Notes: generated by a model from the letters alone, not told the origin. A stretch of DNA of 64,000 nucleotides from an uncultured Clostridia bacterium (GCA_934796775.1 CAKVPH010000005.1:1-64000), one strand, 5' to 3'; shown: positions 1-8,337, numbered from the stretch's first letter. Program-made: numbers and translations.

Positions 1-133
1 TGAGTCCGGTACAATACCGAACTCAATCTCAAATAATTTAATTGGATTTTTTGTCCAAACTTTGGGGTTCACATCATTTTAAGCTCTCGCCGATTTTTTG
101 TTGATTATATTTATTATCCTTAATAATAAATAG

Positions 134-2164
134 TTATTCGGCAGTAGTCCATTTGCTGTTTTCGTAAACCGAATTTGAGCCGAGAGCGTATTCGCCTGTA
201 GCGTCGGTATATCCGAATCTTGCTGCGTCTATAACTCTTACGATATATTTTCCGTCGGAATCTTTTACTTTATTTGTCCAGGAACGCATTCCATTACGAT
301 TATTCTGATATTCTATTATTGCATCGTCATAATAAAGTGTTCCTGCGCTTGCAGTGCAATTTTCGGCGGCTATTTTGGTTATCTGCGGACCGGCATGTTG
401 TAATAAGTGTGCCATATATCCTTTGCTTGTTAATTTTGCGGCATTATCGCAATTTTTTATAACTATATTCGGATTTATACCGGCAGTTGCTATTCCCGCT
501 ACAAAGCTATGCTCATAATTTGTAGTAGCAGAAAGGGTAATTGCTCCCATATTTTTGCAATCGTCTATTACAATGTTTGCCGATGTGTATCCTATGATCC
601 CTGCGTATTTACCAGTTTCTTTTGCGGTTATAATAATGCTGTTTTCGCAGGTTTTTACGGTTGCAATACCTTTTGTATAAATTTTTCCTGCAACGCCGCC
701 GATTGTTGACTCGTTATTGCATACGATGGTGCCGTTTGTTTTAATACCAGTTATTTCGATATCACCTGTATAGTGTTCGTTTACGGATTTGTCTTTGATT
801 TTTGCGGCGACTACGTCTGCTCCGAGCAACGTTCCTGCCATATTGAATTCGTCCGAAACAATATTTACGTTAGTAAAGTTAATATTTTTTAAAACGATTT
901 TGTCGTAAGCGGAACTTTGCCCAACCGTACCTATAACGCCGAATAATCCGTAAGCCGAACCTGTATTTTTTGCCGTTGAGGTTATGCCCCAAAGTTTAGC
1001 GGAAGGTTCATATCCTTTGTTTGTTAAGCCGTTAATCGTGTGATTTTGTCCGTCAAAAGATCCGTTAAAAGGATGTTCCGCGTTTCCGATAGGTGCCCAA
1101 CCCATGCCGCTTATATCTATATCGGCGCAAAGTTTTGCATAAACGTAAGAAGTGAATTTGCCTTCGCTTACGTCTTTTGCGAAAGCCGCAAGGTGAGAAG
1201 CCGTGTAAAGTTCATAAGCGGAATTTTGGCTTCCGTCGCCGCCGCCGTAATTCATTTTTGCAAGAGATTCCGTGCTGACTGCGGTATTGCTTACGCTTAC
1301 CTTGTCGCTGAGTTTTATTTTAGAAGAGTCTATCTTTGTGCCTTCACCAACAGGCACGGCTTTAAACAGTTCTGCTCCGTTGTTTTGGTCAACGGTAACG
1401 CTTGTTCCGTTTACTGCAAGTATACTTACGCTTGAGCCGTTTTCTAATACAACGTGTCCGTTTTTAACTTCAAGATATCCTGTTACGTAGCCATTTTCAT
1501 GATATGATTTGTCATTTATGTTTTCAACAATTACTTTATCTGCAAGGCCGTAGTGCGTGACTGAACCGGTTTGATCCGAAACGCTGAGCGTTCCTCCCGC
1601 CGTGCGGATAACAACGTTTTTTCCTGTCGCCGAATAGTTGATAGAAACTATATCTGTTCTTTTGCCAACGTCAAGTCCCGTTGAAGGGGAAAGAGTTTTA
1701 GTTTCGTTAAGAATATAGTCTTCTTTTAAATAGTTGCTGTAAATTTCGCTTAAAGTTTCGTCTTTACCGACTACTTTCCAAAGAACGGCGCCTTCGGCGG
1801 CTTTACCGGTATTGTCGCGGTAAACGTCCTTGCCTTCTTTATTTCTGAGTAAGAAACGGTTGTTTACGCTGTCCCAAAGAATTTCGCCTGAGCTACGCGG
1901 GTTCAATTTTTCAATATCATAGCCTTTTCTGTTCATAGCCGCTAAAGCTTCCGTCATAGTTTCAGGCGCGCTATGTTCGGCTCCGTCTTCAACGAGCGCA
2001 ACGTTAAGTAATCTTACGGTAGCCATATCGTTTGTTTCCTTTGCCTGTTCGACAAAGCAACCGATAGTAGGAATGAGTATTGCAGAAAGTACCGCAATTA
2101 CCGCAACCACAATGACGAGTTCTACCAAAGTAAAACCTTTTCTTTTTAAGTTTTTGGTTTGCAT
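134..2164 (-). CDS. Type IV pilin-like protein with large passenger domain
   Basis: 676 aa from the ATG at 2164, chosen because AAGGAG lies just upstream and a classic prepilin N-terminus follows (basic leader, then GFTLVELVIVVAVIAVL). The open frame continues 35 codons upstream, but without a pilin-like leader. Pilin precursors of this class are cleaved after the Gly by a prepilin peptidase and held in the membrane by the hydrophobic helix. Ordinary pilins are 120-200 aa. Here a long polar, beta-rich region follows, with a GLUG-like stretch around residues 345-380 (FNGSFDGQNHTINGL) and repeated I/V-N-C elements, suggesting a beta-helix or adhesin passenger. No other pilus gene is in the window. 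The exact role is unknown. Confidence 0.8.
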   Translation of the reverse strand: MQTKNLKRKGFTLVELVIVVAVIAVLSAILIPTIGCFVEQAKETNDMATVRLLNVALVEDGAEHSAPETMTEALAAMNRKGYDIEKLNPRSSGEILWDSVNNRFLLRNKEGKDVYRDNTGKAAEGAVLWKVVGKDETLSEIYSNYLKEDYILNETKTLSPSTGLDVGKRTDIVSINYSATGKNVVIRTAGGTLSVSDQTGSVTHYGLADKVIVENINDKSYHENGYVTGYLEVKNGHVVLENGSSVSILAVNGTSVTVDQNNGAELFKAVPVGEGTKIDSSKIKLSDKVSVSNTAVSTESLAKMNYGGGDGSQNSAYELYTASHLAAFAKDVSEGKFTSYVYAKLCADIDISGMGWAPIGNAEHPFNGSFDGQNHTINGLTNKGYEPSAKLWGITSTAKNTGSAYGLFGVIGTVGQSSAYDKIVLKNINFTNVNIVSDEFNMAGTLLGADVVAAKIKDKSVNEHYTGDIEITGIKTNGTIVCNNESTIGGVAGKIYTKGIATVKTCENSIIITAKETGKYAGIIGYTSANIVIDDCKNMGAITLSATTNYEHSFVAGIATAGINPNIVIKNCDNAAKLTSKGYMAHLLQHAGPQITKIAAENCTASAGTLYYDDAIIEYQNNRNGMRSWTNKVKDSDGKYIVRVIDAARFGYTDATGEYALGSNSVYENSKWTTAE

Positions 2165-2411
2165 GTTTGTAATTCTCCTTACAAAATTTTTTATTACTAA
2201 ACGAGTTTTGCTCGTGTTAGTTCGCTTTAAAGTCTTCCCCGAATGCATGAAGCTGGCAATGCGTAGCATTGACTGAAGAGGATTGCAACGTAACGTTGCA
2301 TCTTGGTAACCACTTATAAGCTTTTCGCGGAAAATAAAATTACTACTCGTTTTAAGTTTGCGACCTTGTTTTTTAATAATGATTAACTGTTATTATTAGA
2401 AATCCTCTATC

Positions 2412-2515
2412 GGCGCGTTCGCGCCACTTCGCCTACGCGGCGGACGCGCCCCTTTTGTCGCTTACGCGACATTTCCCCCAATTCACTGGGGGAATTTCTC
2501 CAAAGGGAGAAAGCT
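2412..2515. repeat. Cluster of tandem hairpins (REP-like)
   Basis: Successive inverted repeats are visible: GGCGCG/CGCGCC variants around 2413-2448, GTCGC-ttac-GCGAC around 2457-2470, CCCCA/TGGGG around 2475-2492, and TTTCTCC-aaa-GGGAGAAA around 2496-2513. The GC-rich blocks contrast with the AT-rich surroundings. Function unknown; REP-like or transcript-end structures are possible. Confidence 0.5.
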
Positions 2516-2534
2516 TATATAATAAAAAGCTTTA

Positions 2535-2560
2535 TTAATCAACCTATAGGATAGTTTTCA
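2535..2560 (+). repeat. Interspersed repeat copy (divergent)
   Basis: TTAATCAACCTATAGGATAG then TTTTC: CCTATAGG replaces CTTATAG of the main form. Confidence 0.5.
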
Positions 2561-2774
2561 CTTTTCCCCCGCTTAGACAAGAGGGGGAAAACACAAAAGG
2601 GGGAGATGCGGAGTGCCGTGGGTGCAGGGGGCGCCTCGGAGTAGCCCCCGCTGCCTTTTGCGCACTTTTCAGCACATGAAAAGTGCTATTTTATTAAAGT
2701 TAGTATTATACTAAAAGCTAATTATTAAAAACATTCCCTTTCGCAAAGGGTTACAGGGATATGCGTATATCCCT

Positions 2775-2800
2775 TAATAATCAACCTATAGGCTTAGTTT
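2775..2800 (+). repeat. Interspersed repeat copy (divergent)
   Basis: TAATAATCAACCTATAGGC then TTAGTTTT. Confidence 0.5.
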
Positions 2801-2900
2801 TTGGCGGGAAGATGATATCTTCCCCTACAAATTTTTAAACCCCACATACCAACAATAAGGGTGCAGCTTTAAGCTCCGTCAAGCTGTCGCCACGCTCCCT

Positions 2901-3064
2901 GTTCGCAGAATAATATATTCTGAGTAAAAAAGCGGCAAAATAAAAAATGCCACTTTTACAAAAAGTGACAAATTGTGCAAAATTATAAAAATCAGTTGAC
3001 TTTTATTTTTTATAGTTATATAATATTATCGAAATAAGTTCATAGAATATATTATTCTGCGAAC
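2901..3064. mobile_element. 164-bp MITE-like element with 21-bp terminal inverted repeats
   Basis: 2901-2921 and 3044-3064 are perfect 21-bp inverted repeats (GTTCGCAGAATA… and its complement). The interior is non-coding, AT-rich and contains a small CACTTTT/AAAAGTG hairpin and a consensus promoter. The size and termini fit a MITE. No target-site duplication was confirmed by eye. Confidence 0.5.
2996..3024 (+). promoter_or_regulatory. Consensus sigma-A promoter inside the inverted-repeat element
   Basis: TTGACT (2996-3001), 17-bp spacer, TATAAT (3019-3024). It reads rightwards, with a start expected near 3031, toward the terminator at 3087-3126. This would give a non-coding transcript of about 95 nt. 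Confidence 0.6.
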
Positions 3065-3086
3065 CAAACAAAAAAGATATAATAAA

Positions 3087-3126
3087 AAAGGTCGTGCGGA
3101 TTTTTATCTTAACCGCACGACCTTTG
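3087..3126. terminator. Bidirectional terminator
   Basis: A 13-bp perfect stem, AAAGGTCGTGCGG with its complement ending at 3125, flanked by A-rich sequence on the left and T-rich sequence on the right. It would end transcription of the minus-strand gene at 3192-3674 and any plus-strand transcript from the 2996 promoter. Confidence 0.8.
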
Positions 3127-3145
3127 TTTTAATTTGTTAAAACCT

Positions 3146-3177
3146 GCGATAATCAACTTATAGCGGGACTTTTTATA
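3146..3177 (+). repeat. Interspersed repeat copy, main form
   Basis: GCGATAATCAACTTATAGC, then GGGACTTTTTA, immediately beyond the 3' end of the SANT-like gene. Confidence 0.7.
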
Positions 3178-3191
3178 AAAACAGCTTGTTT

Positions 3192-3674
3192 TTATCTTTC
3201 GTCTATATCATATCCGAGTTTTTCAAGGCGAGATAAAATTCCGCTCATACTGCGCCCGTGAAGTTCTGCCATTTTTTCTATAGTTTTTCCGCTTTCGGCT
3301 TGTTTTAAAAGAGCGGCGTCCTCTTCTTCGGTCCAACGTTTTTTTCCGTTTTCGTCTGAATCGGATAGTAATCCGAGTTTACTGAGCCTTGAAACTATTC
3401 CGCTCATTCCGCGCATGTGTTTTTTGGAAATGCGAGCAATTTTCCAGCCTTTATTGAATTCTTCGGTAAGCTTTTTATCTTCTTCTTCCGTCCATTTGGT
3501 GTTCACTTTGCTCATTTTTAGCTCTTCTTCGTAGTCAGAAAGCCAAGAGCCGTAATCCGACAGCGATTTTACGGTTTTTGCCATAAGATCCTTTTGTTCG
3601 TCTGTTAGTTTTGCGGTGTTTGCAAAGTTCTGCACGTTTTGGGCTAAAATTTGTATTCTTTGTGATTTTTTCAT
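3192..3674 (-). CDS. Double SANT/Myb-like DNA-binding protein
   Basis: 160 aa. Two similar modules each begin with W-T-E-E-E-D and end in an MSGI(V/L)SRL(S/E)KLG helix, near residues 61-100 and 113-157. This matches SANT/Myb-like or helix-turn-helix folds sometimes seen in bacterial regulators. The N-terminal 50 aa look helical. AAGGAAA precedes the ATG, and a TTGACA-17-TAAAAT promoter lies at 3790-3818 on this strand. It probably binds DNA or organises a complex; targets cannot be inferred. It stands alone, ending at the bidirectional terminator. Confidence 0.7.
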   Translation of the reverse strand: MKKSQRIQILAQNVQNFANTAKLTDEQKDLMAKTVKSLSDYGSWLSDYEEELKMSKVNTKWTEEEDKKLTEEFNKGWKIARISKKHMRGMSGIVSRLSKLGLLSDSDENGKKRWTEEEDAALLKQAESGKTIEKMAELHGRSMSGILSRLEKLGYDIDER

Positions 3675-3789
3675 AATTTCCTTAATCGTTGCTTTTTAAG
3701 CCGAATTTTTTGCAAATATATTGCGATAAAAATACTTTTTAATCTAAAAAGATTTATCGCTGCAAATATTTTACACTTTAATCAACAGT

Positions 3790-3818
3790 ATTTTAACATA
3801 ATAAGCGCAAATTGTCAA
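3790..3818 (-). promoter_or_regulatory. Promoter of the SANT-like gene
   Basis: On the minus strand TTGACA (3818-3813) and TAAAAT (3795-3790) are 17 bp apart. The predicted start near 3782 gives a leader of about 108 nt. The remainder of the 340-bp gap (3675-4015) holds only this and the divergent promoter at 3930-3957. Confidence 0.6.
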
Positions 3819-3929
3819 TACGCTTTTTTTGTAAAATTTGTCATTTTTTAAAAACAGAAAAAAACATTCGGGTATGGCGTTAAATCGGATGCTGTGCGAA
3901 ACAACCTTAAAAAAATGAGTAAAATAATT

Positions 3930-3957
3930 TTGTAAATGCAAAGTTTTGTGATATAAT
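3930..3957 (+). promoter_or_regulatory. Promoter of the CmpB-type membrane protein gene
   Basis: TTGTAA (3930-3935), 16-bp spacer and a perfect TATAAT (3952-3957), about 50 bp before the start codon at 4016. Confidence 0.55.
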
Positions 3958-4015
3958 AAATTTCAATAAAGCAAATAAAACTTATAAACAAAATATGTTT
4001 GAGGGAGTTTTACTA

Positions 4016-4741
4016 ATGAATACTTTTTTAGTTCTTACATTTTTGTTCTACGTCGGCAGTACGCTCGGTTGGTGTATAGAACTTATTTTCAGAAGAATCG
4101 TCCATAAAAAATGGATAAACCCCGGCTTTTTAACAGGCCCGTATCTTCCGCTTTACGGCACGGGACTTATATTTTTATATGCCGTGTGCAGTATAGATTA
4201 TAGTTTTATACCTGCGGGTATCTGGCGCGATTTATTCGTAATAGTTTTAATTACGCTTTTAATGACGCTTATCGAATACATAACCGGTTTGATTTTTATT
4301 AAGGGAATGAAAGTTAAACTTTGGGATTATTCCGATAGATGGGGAAATATTTCAGGCATAATATGCCCGTTGTTTTCCTTTTTCTGGGCGATTATAGGAG
4401 CGCTTTATTACTTTGTAATACACGCCGCAATTGCTAATATGGTAGGCTGGTTTAACGCAAATATCGCATATTCTTTTGTTGTAGGAATGTTTTTCGGCAT
4501 ATTTTTGCTGGATTGCATTTATTCTTTCAAAGTGGTTGCGCGTATCAAAAAGTTTGCAAAGGAAAACAATATCGTAGTCAGATACGAAATGTTAAAGCTG
4601 TCCATTGCTTCCAAAGCGCAGGAACTTAAACGCCGCGCTCACTTTGTTTTTGCGTTCAGAAGCGCAGACGGGTTTGAAGACGAGCTTAAAAATTATTCCG
4701 AAAAGGAAAAAAACAGATTTTTTAAAAAAAAGCGTGACTAA
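4016..4741 (+). CDS. CmpB-like (DUF1113) integral membrane protein
   Basis: 241 aa from the ATG at 4016, preferred over an in-frame upstream codon because GAGGGAG sits 8 nt before it. Several hydrophobic helices occupy residues 3-165, with the family-like stretches GWCIELIFRR and NPGFLTGPYLPLYG. The C-terminal 70 residues are basic and cytoplasmic-looking. The family is annotated in databases as a putative ABC transporter permease, but it has no proven transport function and no ATPase is adjacent. The next gene begins 43 bp downstream, so the two may be co-transcribed. Confidence 0.75.
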   Translation: MNTFLVLTFLFYVGSTLGWCIELIFRRIVHKKWINPGFLTGPYLPLYGTGLIFLYAVCSIDYSFIPAGIWRDLFVIVLITLLMTLIEYITGLIFIKGMKVKLWDYSDRWGNISGIICPLFSFFWAIIGALYYFVIHAAIANMVGWFNANIAYSFVVGMFFGIFLLDCIYSFKVVARIKKFAKENNIVVRYEMLKLSIASKAQELKRRAHFVFAFRSADGFEDELKNYSEKEKNRFFKKKRD

Positions 4742-4784
4742 AACAACTTGTCATTCAGGCTGTTTTTGTGCGTCGGAGAGATAG

Positions 4785-5666
4785 ATGAACGAACTTAAAA
4801 GACAATTTAAACGCCGGAAACGCGAACTGAAAAAAGAATATCTGTGCGATTTAAACGATATTAAATCGGATTATAAACAAGCTTTGGAGATTGAAAAAAT
4901 ACACAAGGCTAAAACGCGCGATTTGGCAGCCGAAAATGCAGTAAGCGGCGAAATTACGTCTGAGAACGGCGGCGCAAACGGTGCTTTGGATATAAACTCA
5001 AAGGCTTACCGCGCTGAATGCAAAAAGAAAGGTCTTGCGCCGAGAAGATCTCTTTTAGAGGAAATAGGCAATGCGGTTTCGCACGGCATAGGCTCGGTTT
5101 TTGCCGTGTGCGCGTTTGTTTTGATGATGATATCTGCCGATAACACAAGGCAGATAATAGCTGCGTGCGTTTACGGCACGGGAATGTTTATCATGTTTAC
5201 CATGAGCTGTTTGTATCACTCGTTTAAATTCGGCAGCAAGGCAAAGCGTGTTTTCCGCAGATTTGATTATCTTTCTATTTATCTGCTTATAGGCGCGTCT
5301 TTTGCGCCGCTTTTGCTTTGCTATACCGATAACGACTTCGGCTTGGTGTTTTTCATTGTGCAATGGGCAATCATTGCCGCGGGTATAACGTTGGTTGCCG
5401 TGTTCGGCCCGGCAAGGCTAAGATTTATTCACATTCCGCTTTATTTTATTTTGGGGTGGAGCGCGCTCGTGCTTATTCCTAATATGATAATAGCAAAGGA
5501 CTTTGATCTTCTCTTCTGGATACTCGGCGGCGGAATTTTATATACTGTAGGTATTATTCCTTTTGCTGTTGACAGAAAAGTGGCACATTTTATATGGCAT
5601 ATTTTCGTATTGCTTGGCGCCGTAGTGCAGTGGCTCGGCATTTATCTGTGCATTTATCTCGCTTGA
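4785..5666 (+). CDS. Hemolysin III family (PAQR/TrhA) membrane protein
   Basis: 293 aa. From about residue 88 the sequence matches the hemolysin III/TrhA family: an EEIGNAVSHGIGS opening, SCLYHSF after the second helix, and a final HFIWHIFVLLGAVVQW helix. The His residues in these motifs are the presumed metal ligands. Seven membrane segments are expected. An unusual charged, probably coiled N-terminal extension of about 85 residues precedes the domain. GGAGAG precedes the ATG. The family affects membrane lipid homeostasis; the hemolysin name is historical. Confidence 0.85.
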   Translation: MNELKRQFKRRKRELKKEYLCDLNDIKSDYKQALEIEKIHKAKTRDLAAENAVSGEITSENGGANGALDINSKAYRAECKKKGLAPRRSLLEEIGNAVSHGIGSVFAVCAFVLMMISADNTRQIIAACVYGTGMFIMFTMSCLYHSFKFGSKAKRVFRRFDYLSIYLLIGASFAPLLLCYTDNDFGLVFFIVQWAIIAAGITLVAVFGPARLRFIHIPLYFILGWSALVLIPNMIIAKDFDLLFWILGGGILYTVGIIPFAVDRKVAHFIWHIFVLLGAVVQWLGIYLCIYLA

Positions 5667-5752
5667 TTTATAATAGCCCCTTTAAAGCGTGCGATAGTTT
5701 AACAAAAATCTGAACGTATTAGAAACGAATAGAACCTATAAAAAACAAAATC

Positions 5753-5796
5753 AACCCGCAAGTCCCGTCTTATACTTGACTATTTGCGGGTTTTAT
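5753..5796 (+). terminator. Terminator after hemolysin III gene
   Basis: AACCCGCAAG at 5753 pairs with a TTTGCGGGTT block at 5783-5792, followed by TTTAT. The rest of the gap to ruvC (5667-6022) shows only a small TGCGC-ttc-GCGCA hairpin near 5918-5932 and no clear gene. Confidence 0.7.
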
Positions 5797-6022
5797 ATTA
5801 TAATCTATAAAATGTAAATCTTTTACCTTGCGGTAAAATCTTTAAAAACCTGTCGGTTTTTCGCAAAAACTGTTGTTTTTGCTTTTATAGCGTGTAATAA
5901 CAGCGGTTTTGCTTGTAAATGCGCTTCGCGCACTTTCAGACAAAACCTGCGATATTATAATTTATTAAAATATACTTTTAAAATGCGGTTTTATGGCGTG
6001 ATAACAAAGGAGGCGTTTGGTT

Positions 6023-6520
6023 ATGAGAATTTTAGGCATAGATCCGGGGCTTGCGACCATAGGCTTCGGAGTGTTGGATAAAGACGCTTACGGCAGAGCC
6101 GTTCCCGTTGACTACGGCGTGATTTTAACGCCTAAGGAAGAAGCTTTACCTACACGCCTTGCTATGATAGAACAATCGCTTATAAAACTTATCGATAAAT
6201 ATCAGCCGCAAGAAGTCGCGCTTGAAGAATTGTTTTTTAACAACAACCAAAAAACGGCTATTAACGTTGCTCAGGCGCGCGGTGTGATTTTACTTACTTG
6301 CATAAAAAAATGCGGCAGGCTATACGAATATACGCCGCTGCAGATAAAGCAGGCACTTACCGGCTACGGCAGAGCCGATAAGCGCCAGATTCAGGAAATG
6401 GTGAAAACGCTTTTACAACTTAAAAGCATACCTCGGCCTGACGATGCGGCGGACGCGGTAGCTGTCGCACTCACTCACGTTTTTACAAACAGATTATCCG
6501 GCGGCTTCGGCGTAAGGTAA
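6023..6520 (+). CDS. ruvC: Holliday junction resolvase RuvC
   Basis: 165 aa from the ATG at 6023, preceded by AAGGAGG at 6007-6013. RuvC cleaves four-way DNA junctions made during recombination, as a dimer guided by RuvAB. The acidic catalytic set is visible: D7 in RILGIDPG, E68 in VALEEL, and the PDDAADA pair near 141-144. Length is typical. It opens a ruvC-ruvA-ruvB run, the usual Clostridia order. Confidence 0.97.
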   Translation: MRILGIDPGLATIGFGVLDKDAYGRAVPVDYGVILTPKEEALPTRLAMIEQSLIKLIDKYQPQEVALEELFFNNNQKTAINVAQARGVILLTCIKKCGRLYEYTPLQIKQALTGYGRADKRQIQEMVKTLLQLKSIPRPDDAADAVAVALTHVFTNRLSGGFGVR

Positions 6521-6568
6521 TTGTTGCCGCGCTTTGCCTGATTTAGGTAAATTACAAAAAGGTTTATT

Positions 6569-7159
6569 ATGATAGGATACGTTTACGGAAAAGTAATGTC
6601 AAACGACGATAACGTCGTTTTGTTGGAAAATAACGGGATAGGGTATGAAGTAGTTTGTTCGTCTTCGGCTTTTTGCACGCTTATGGAAAAACGAGAAGGC
6701 GGCGTTTATACCTATTTGCAGGTAAAAGAAGACGGCGTAAGTTTGTTCGGCTTTGAAAGCAGACAGGAAAAAAATATGTTTTTAAAGCTTATTTCGGTTT
6801 CCGGCGTGGGCGCAAAAATGGGCATGACTATTTTAAGCGGAATGAGCCTTAAGGACTTGGCTGTCGCTATTGCCGCATCCGACGTTAAAACGCTTTCGGC
6901 TATAAAGGGCTTGGGCAAAAAAACTGCGGAACGAATTATAGTTGAGCTTCGCGAAAAAATGGGGGCAATGGATACTTCCGGCACGTCGCCGGTGGCGGTA
7001 AATGCAAATATCGGCTCTGACGGAGATAACGCCGTTATGGCACTCATTAGTTTGGGGTATAACAGAGCTACGGCTGTAAAAGCTGTTTCTTCTGCGGCGG
7101 CAAGCGGTGCAAAATCGGTTGAAGAACTCATTGCTATGGCGCTTCGCTCGCTTGCATAA
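6569..7159 (+). CDS. ruvA: Holliday junction branch migration protein RuvA
   Basis: 196 aa, typical length. RuvA tetramers bind the junction and load the RuvB motor. The N-terminal OB-fold begins MIGYVYGKV, tandem helix-hairpin-helix elements follow (SGVGAKMGMTIL and IKGLGKKTAERII), and the C-terminal domain III that contacts RuvB is present after a short linker (ISLGYNRATAVKAV). AAAGG precedes the start, 48 bp after ruvC. Confidence 0.97.
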   Translation: MIGYVYGKVMSNDDNVVLLENNGIGYEVVCSSSAFCTLMEKREGGVYTYLQVKEDGVSLFGFESRQEKNMFLKLISVSGVGAKMGMTILSGMSLKDLAVAIAASDVKTLSAIKGLGKKTAERIIVELREKMGAMDTSGTSPVAVNANIGSDGDNAVMALISLGYNRATAVKAVSSAAASGAKSVEELIAMALRSLA

Positions 7160-7186
7160 AATTTTGTTTTGGCAAATTGAAAGGCT

Positions 7187-7216
7187 TGATAATCGACTTA
7201 TAGCCTGACTTTAATA
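7187..7216 (+). repeat. Interspersed repeat copy, upstream of ruvB
   Basis: GATAATCGACTTATAG followed by CCTGACTTT. It ends exactly where the ruvB ribosome binding site (AGGAA, 7216-7220) begins. Confidence 0.7.
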
Positions 7217-7226
7217 GGAATTTATT

Positions 7227-8303
7227 ATGTTTGAAGACGATTTTTATATTCACGACGCCGCATCCGGAGAAGAAGATAGTTTAGTAGTCAGCACTCGCAC
7301 CGAGCTTGACGAAATAGAAAATATTCTTCGTCCGAAGTCTATGGACGGTTACGTCGGACAGGAAAAAGTAAAAAATAATCTTACCGTATATATGCAGGCG
7401 GCAAAAATGCGTAACGAGCCGTTGGACCACGTTTTATTGTACGGTCCTCCGGGGCTCGGAAAAACCACGCTCGCGCATATTATCGCCAACGAAATGGGAG
7501 TTCAGATAAAAGTTACAAGCGGACCTTCTATCGAAAAATCAGGGGATCTTGCGGCGATTTTAACCAACCTTAACGAAGGCGACGTACTTTTTATTGACGA
7601 AATACACCGTTTAAACCATACGGTAGAAGAAATTTTATATCCTGCAATGGAAGATTACTCGCTGGATATAATAATCGGGAAAGGTCCGTCTGCAAGAACG
7701 GTTCAAATTCCGCTAAAAAGGTTTACTCTTATAGGGGCAACCACAAAAGCGGGCATGCTTTCGTCACCGCTCAGAGACCGTTTCGGTGTGCTTTGTCGTC
7801 TGGAAATGTATTCTCAAAGCGAACTTTCCCAAATAATTACGCGTTCTGCCGAAGTTTTAGATATAGGAATAGAAAAAGAAGGTGCGGACGAGCTTGCCTT
7901 AAGAAGCCGCGGCACGCCGAGAATAGCAAACCGCCTGTTAAAGCGCGTGCGCGATTATTCTTCCGTATTAAATCATGAAAAAATTACCTATGCCGACGCA
8001 AAACTCGCCCTGGAACGCATGGAAATAGACAGTTTGGGGCTTGACAACGTAGATATCAGGCTGCTTGAAACCATGATAGAAAAATTCGGCGGCGGGCCCG
8101 TCGGGCTTGAAACTCTTGCCGCTGCAATAAACGAAGATAAAAATACCATAGAAGATATTTACGAGCCGTATCTGTTAAGGCTTGGCTTTATTTCGCGCAC
8201 TCCTCGCGGCAGAATGTGCATGGCAAAGGCTTACGAGCATCTGGGAATAAAAATTCCTACCAAAGCAAAAAAACAACTTTCGCTGTTCGACGATAACGAA
8301 TAA
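7227..8303 (+). CDS. ruvB: Holliday junction DNA helicase RuvB
   Basis: 358 aa, slightly long for the family because of an acidic N-terminal tail. It is the AAA+ hexameric motor that drives branch migration with RuvA. Walker A GPPGLGKT at residues 73-80, Walker B VLFIDEIHRL near 118-127, sensor GATTKAGMLSSPLRDRFG, and the C-terminal winged helix (TPRGRMCMAKAYEHLG) are all intact. The 67-bp gap after ruvA contains an interspersed repeat copy. Confidence 0.98.
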   Translation: MFEDDFYIHDAASGEEDSLVVSTRTELDEIENILRPKSMDGYVGQEKVKNNLTVYMQAAKMRNEPLDHVLLYGPPGLGKTTLAHIIANEMGVQIKVTSGPSIEKSGDLAAILTNLNEGDVLFIDEIHRLNHTVEEILYPAMEDYSLDIIIGKGPSARTVQIPLKRFTLIGATTKAGMLSSPLRDRFGVLCRLEMYSQSELSQIITRSAEVLDIGIEKEGADELALRSRGTPRIANRLLKRVRDYSSVLNHEKITYADAKLALERMEIDSLGLDNVDIRLLETMIEKFGGGPVGLETLAAAINEDKNTIEDIYEPYLLRLGFISRTPRGRMCMAKAYEHLGIKIPTKAKKQLSLFDDNE

Positions 8304-8304
8304 C

Positions 8305-8337
8305 GCGATAATCGACTTATAGAAGGACTTTTATATG
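8305..8337 (+). repeat. Interspersed repeat copy supplying the queA ribosome binding site
   Basis: GCGATAATCGACTTATAG, then AAGGACTTTTATATG. The AAGGA inside the repeat is the only good Shine-Dalgarno for queA, and the repeat runs into the start codon at 8335. Confidence 0.75.

Larger units (their letters stand above)
2255..2830 (+). repeat. Large dispersed repeat, left copy
   Basis: Counterpart of 45640-45870. Shared segments are GACTGAAGAGG (2272), CAACGTAACGTTGC (2285), CCACTTATAA (2311), ACTACTCGTTTT (2342), AACCTATAGG (2781) and GCGGGAAGATG…CTTCCCCT (2803). Confidence 0.55.
2165..3191. other. 1-kb repeat-rich intergenic region
   Basis: No convincing gene. It holds a run of strong hairpins (2415-2510 and 2565-2600), two divergent copies of the GATAATCRAC-type repeat, a 164-bp inverted-repeat element at 2901-3064 with an outward promoter, and a bidirectional terminator at 3087-3126. 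Parts of it (about 2255-2350 and 2800-2830) recur in inverted orientation at 45640-45870, so it looks like an accumulation of non-coding mobile or repetitive sequence. Confidence 0.7.

Noticed and set aside
1..133. Gene at the left edge
   Set aside because: No open frame of note; only a short CGGT/ACCG hairpin near 7-19 and AT-rich sequence.
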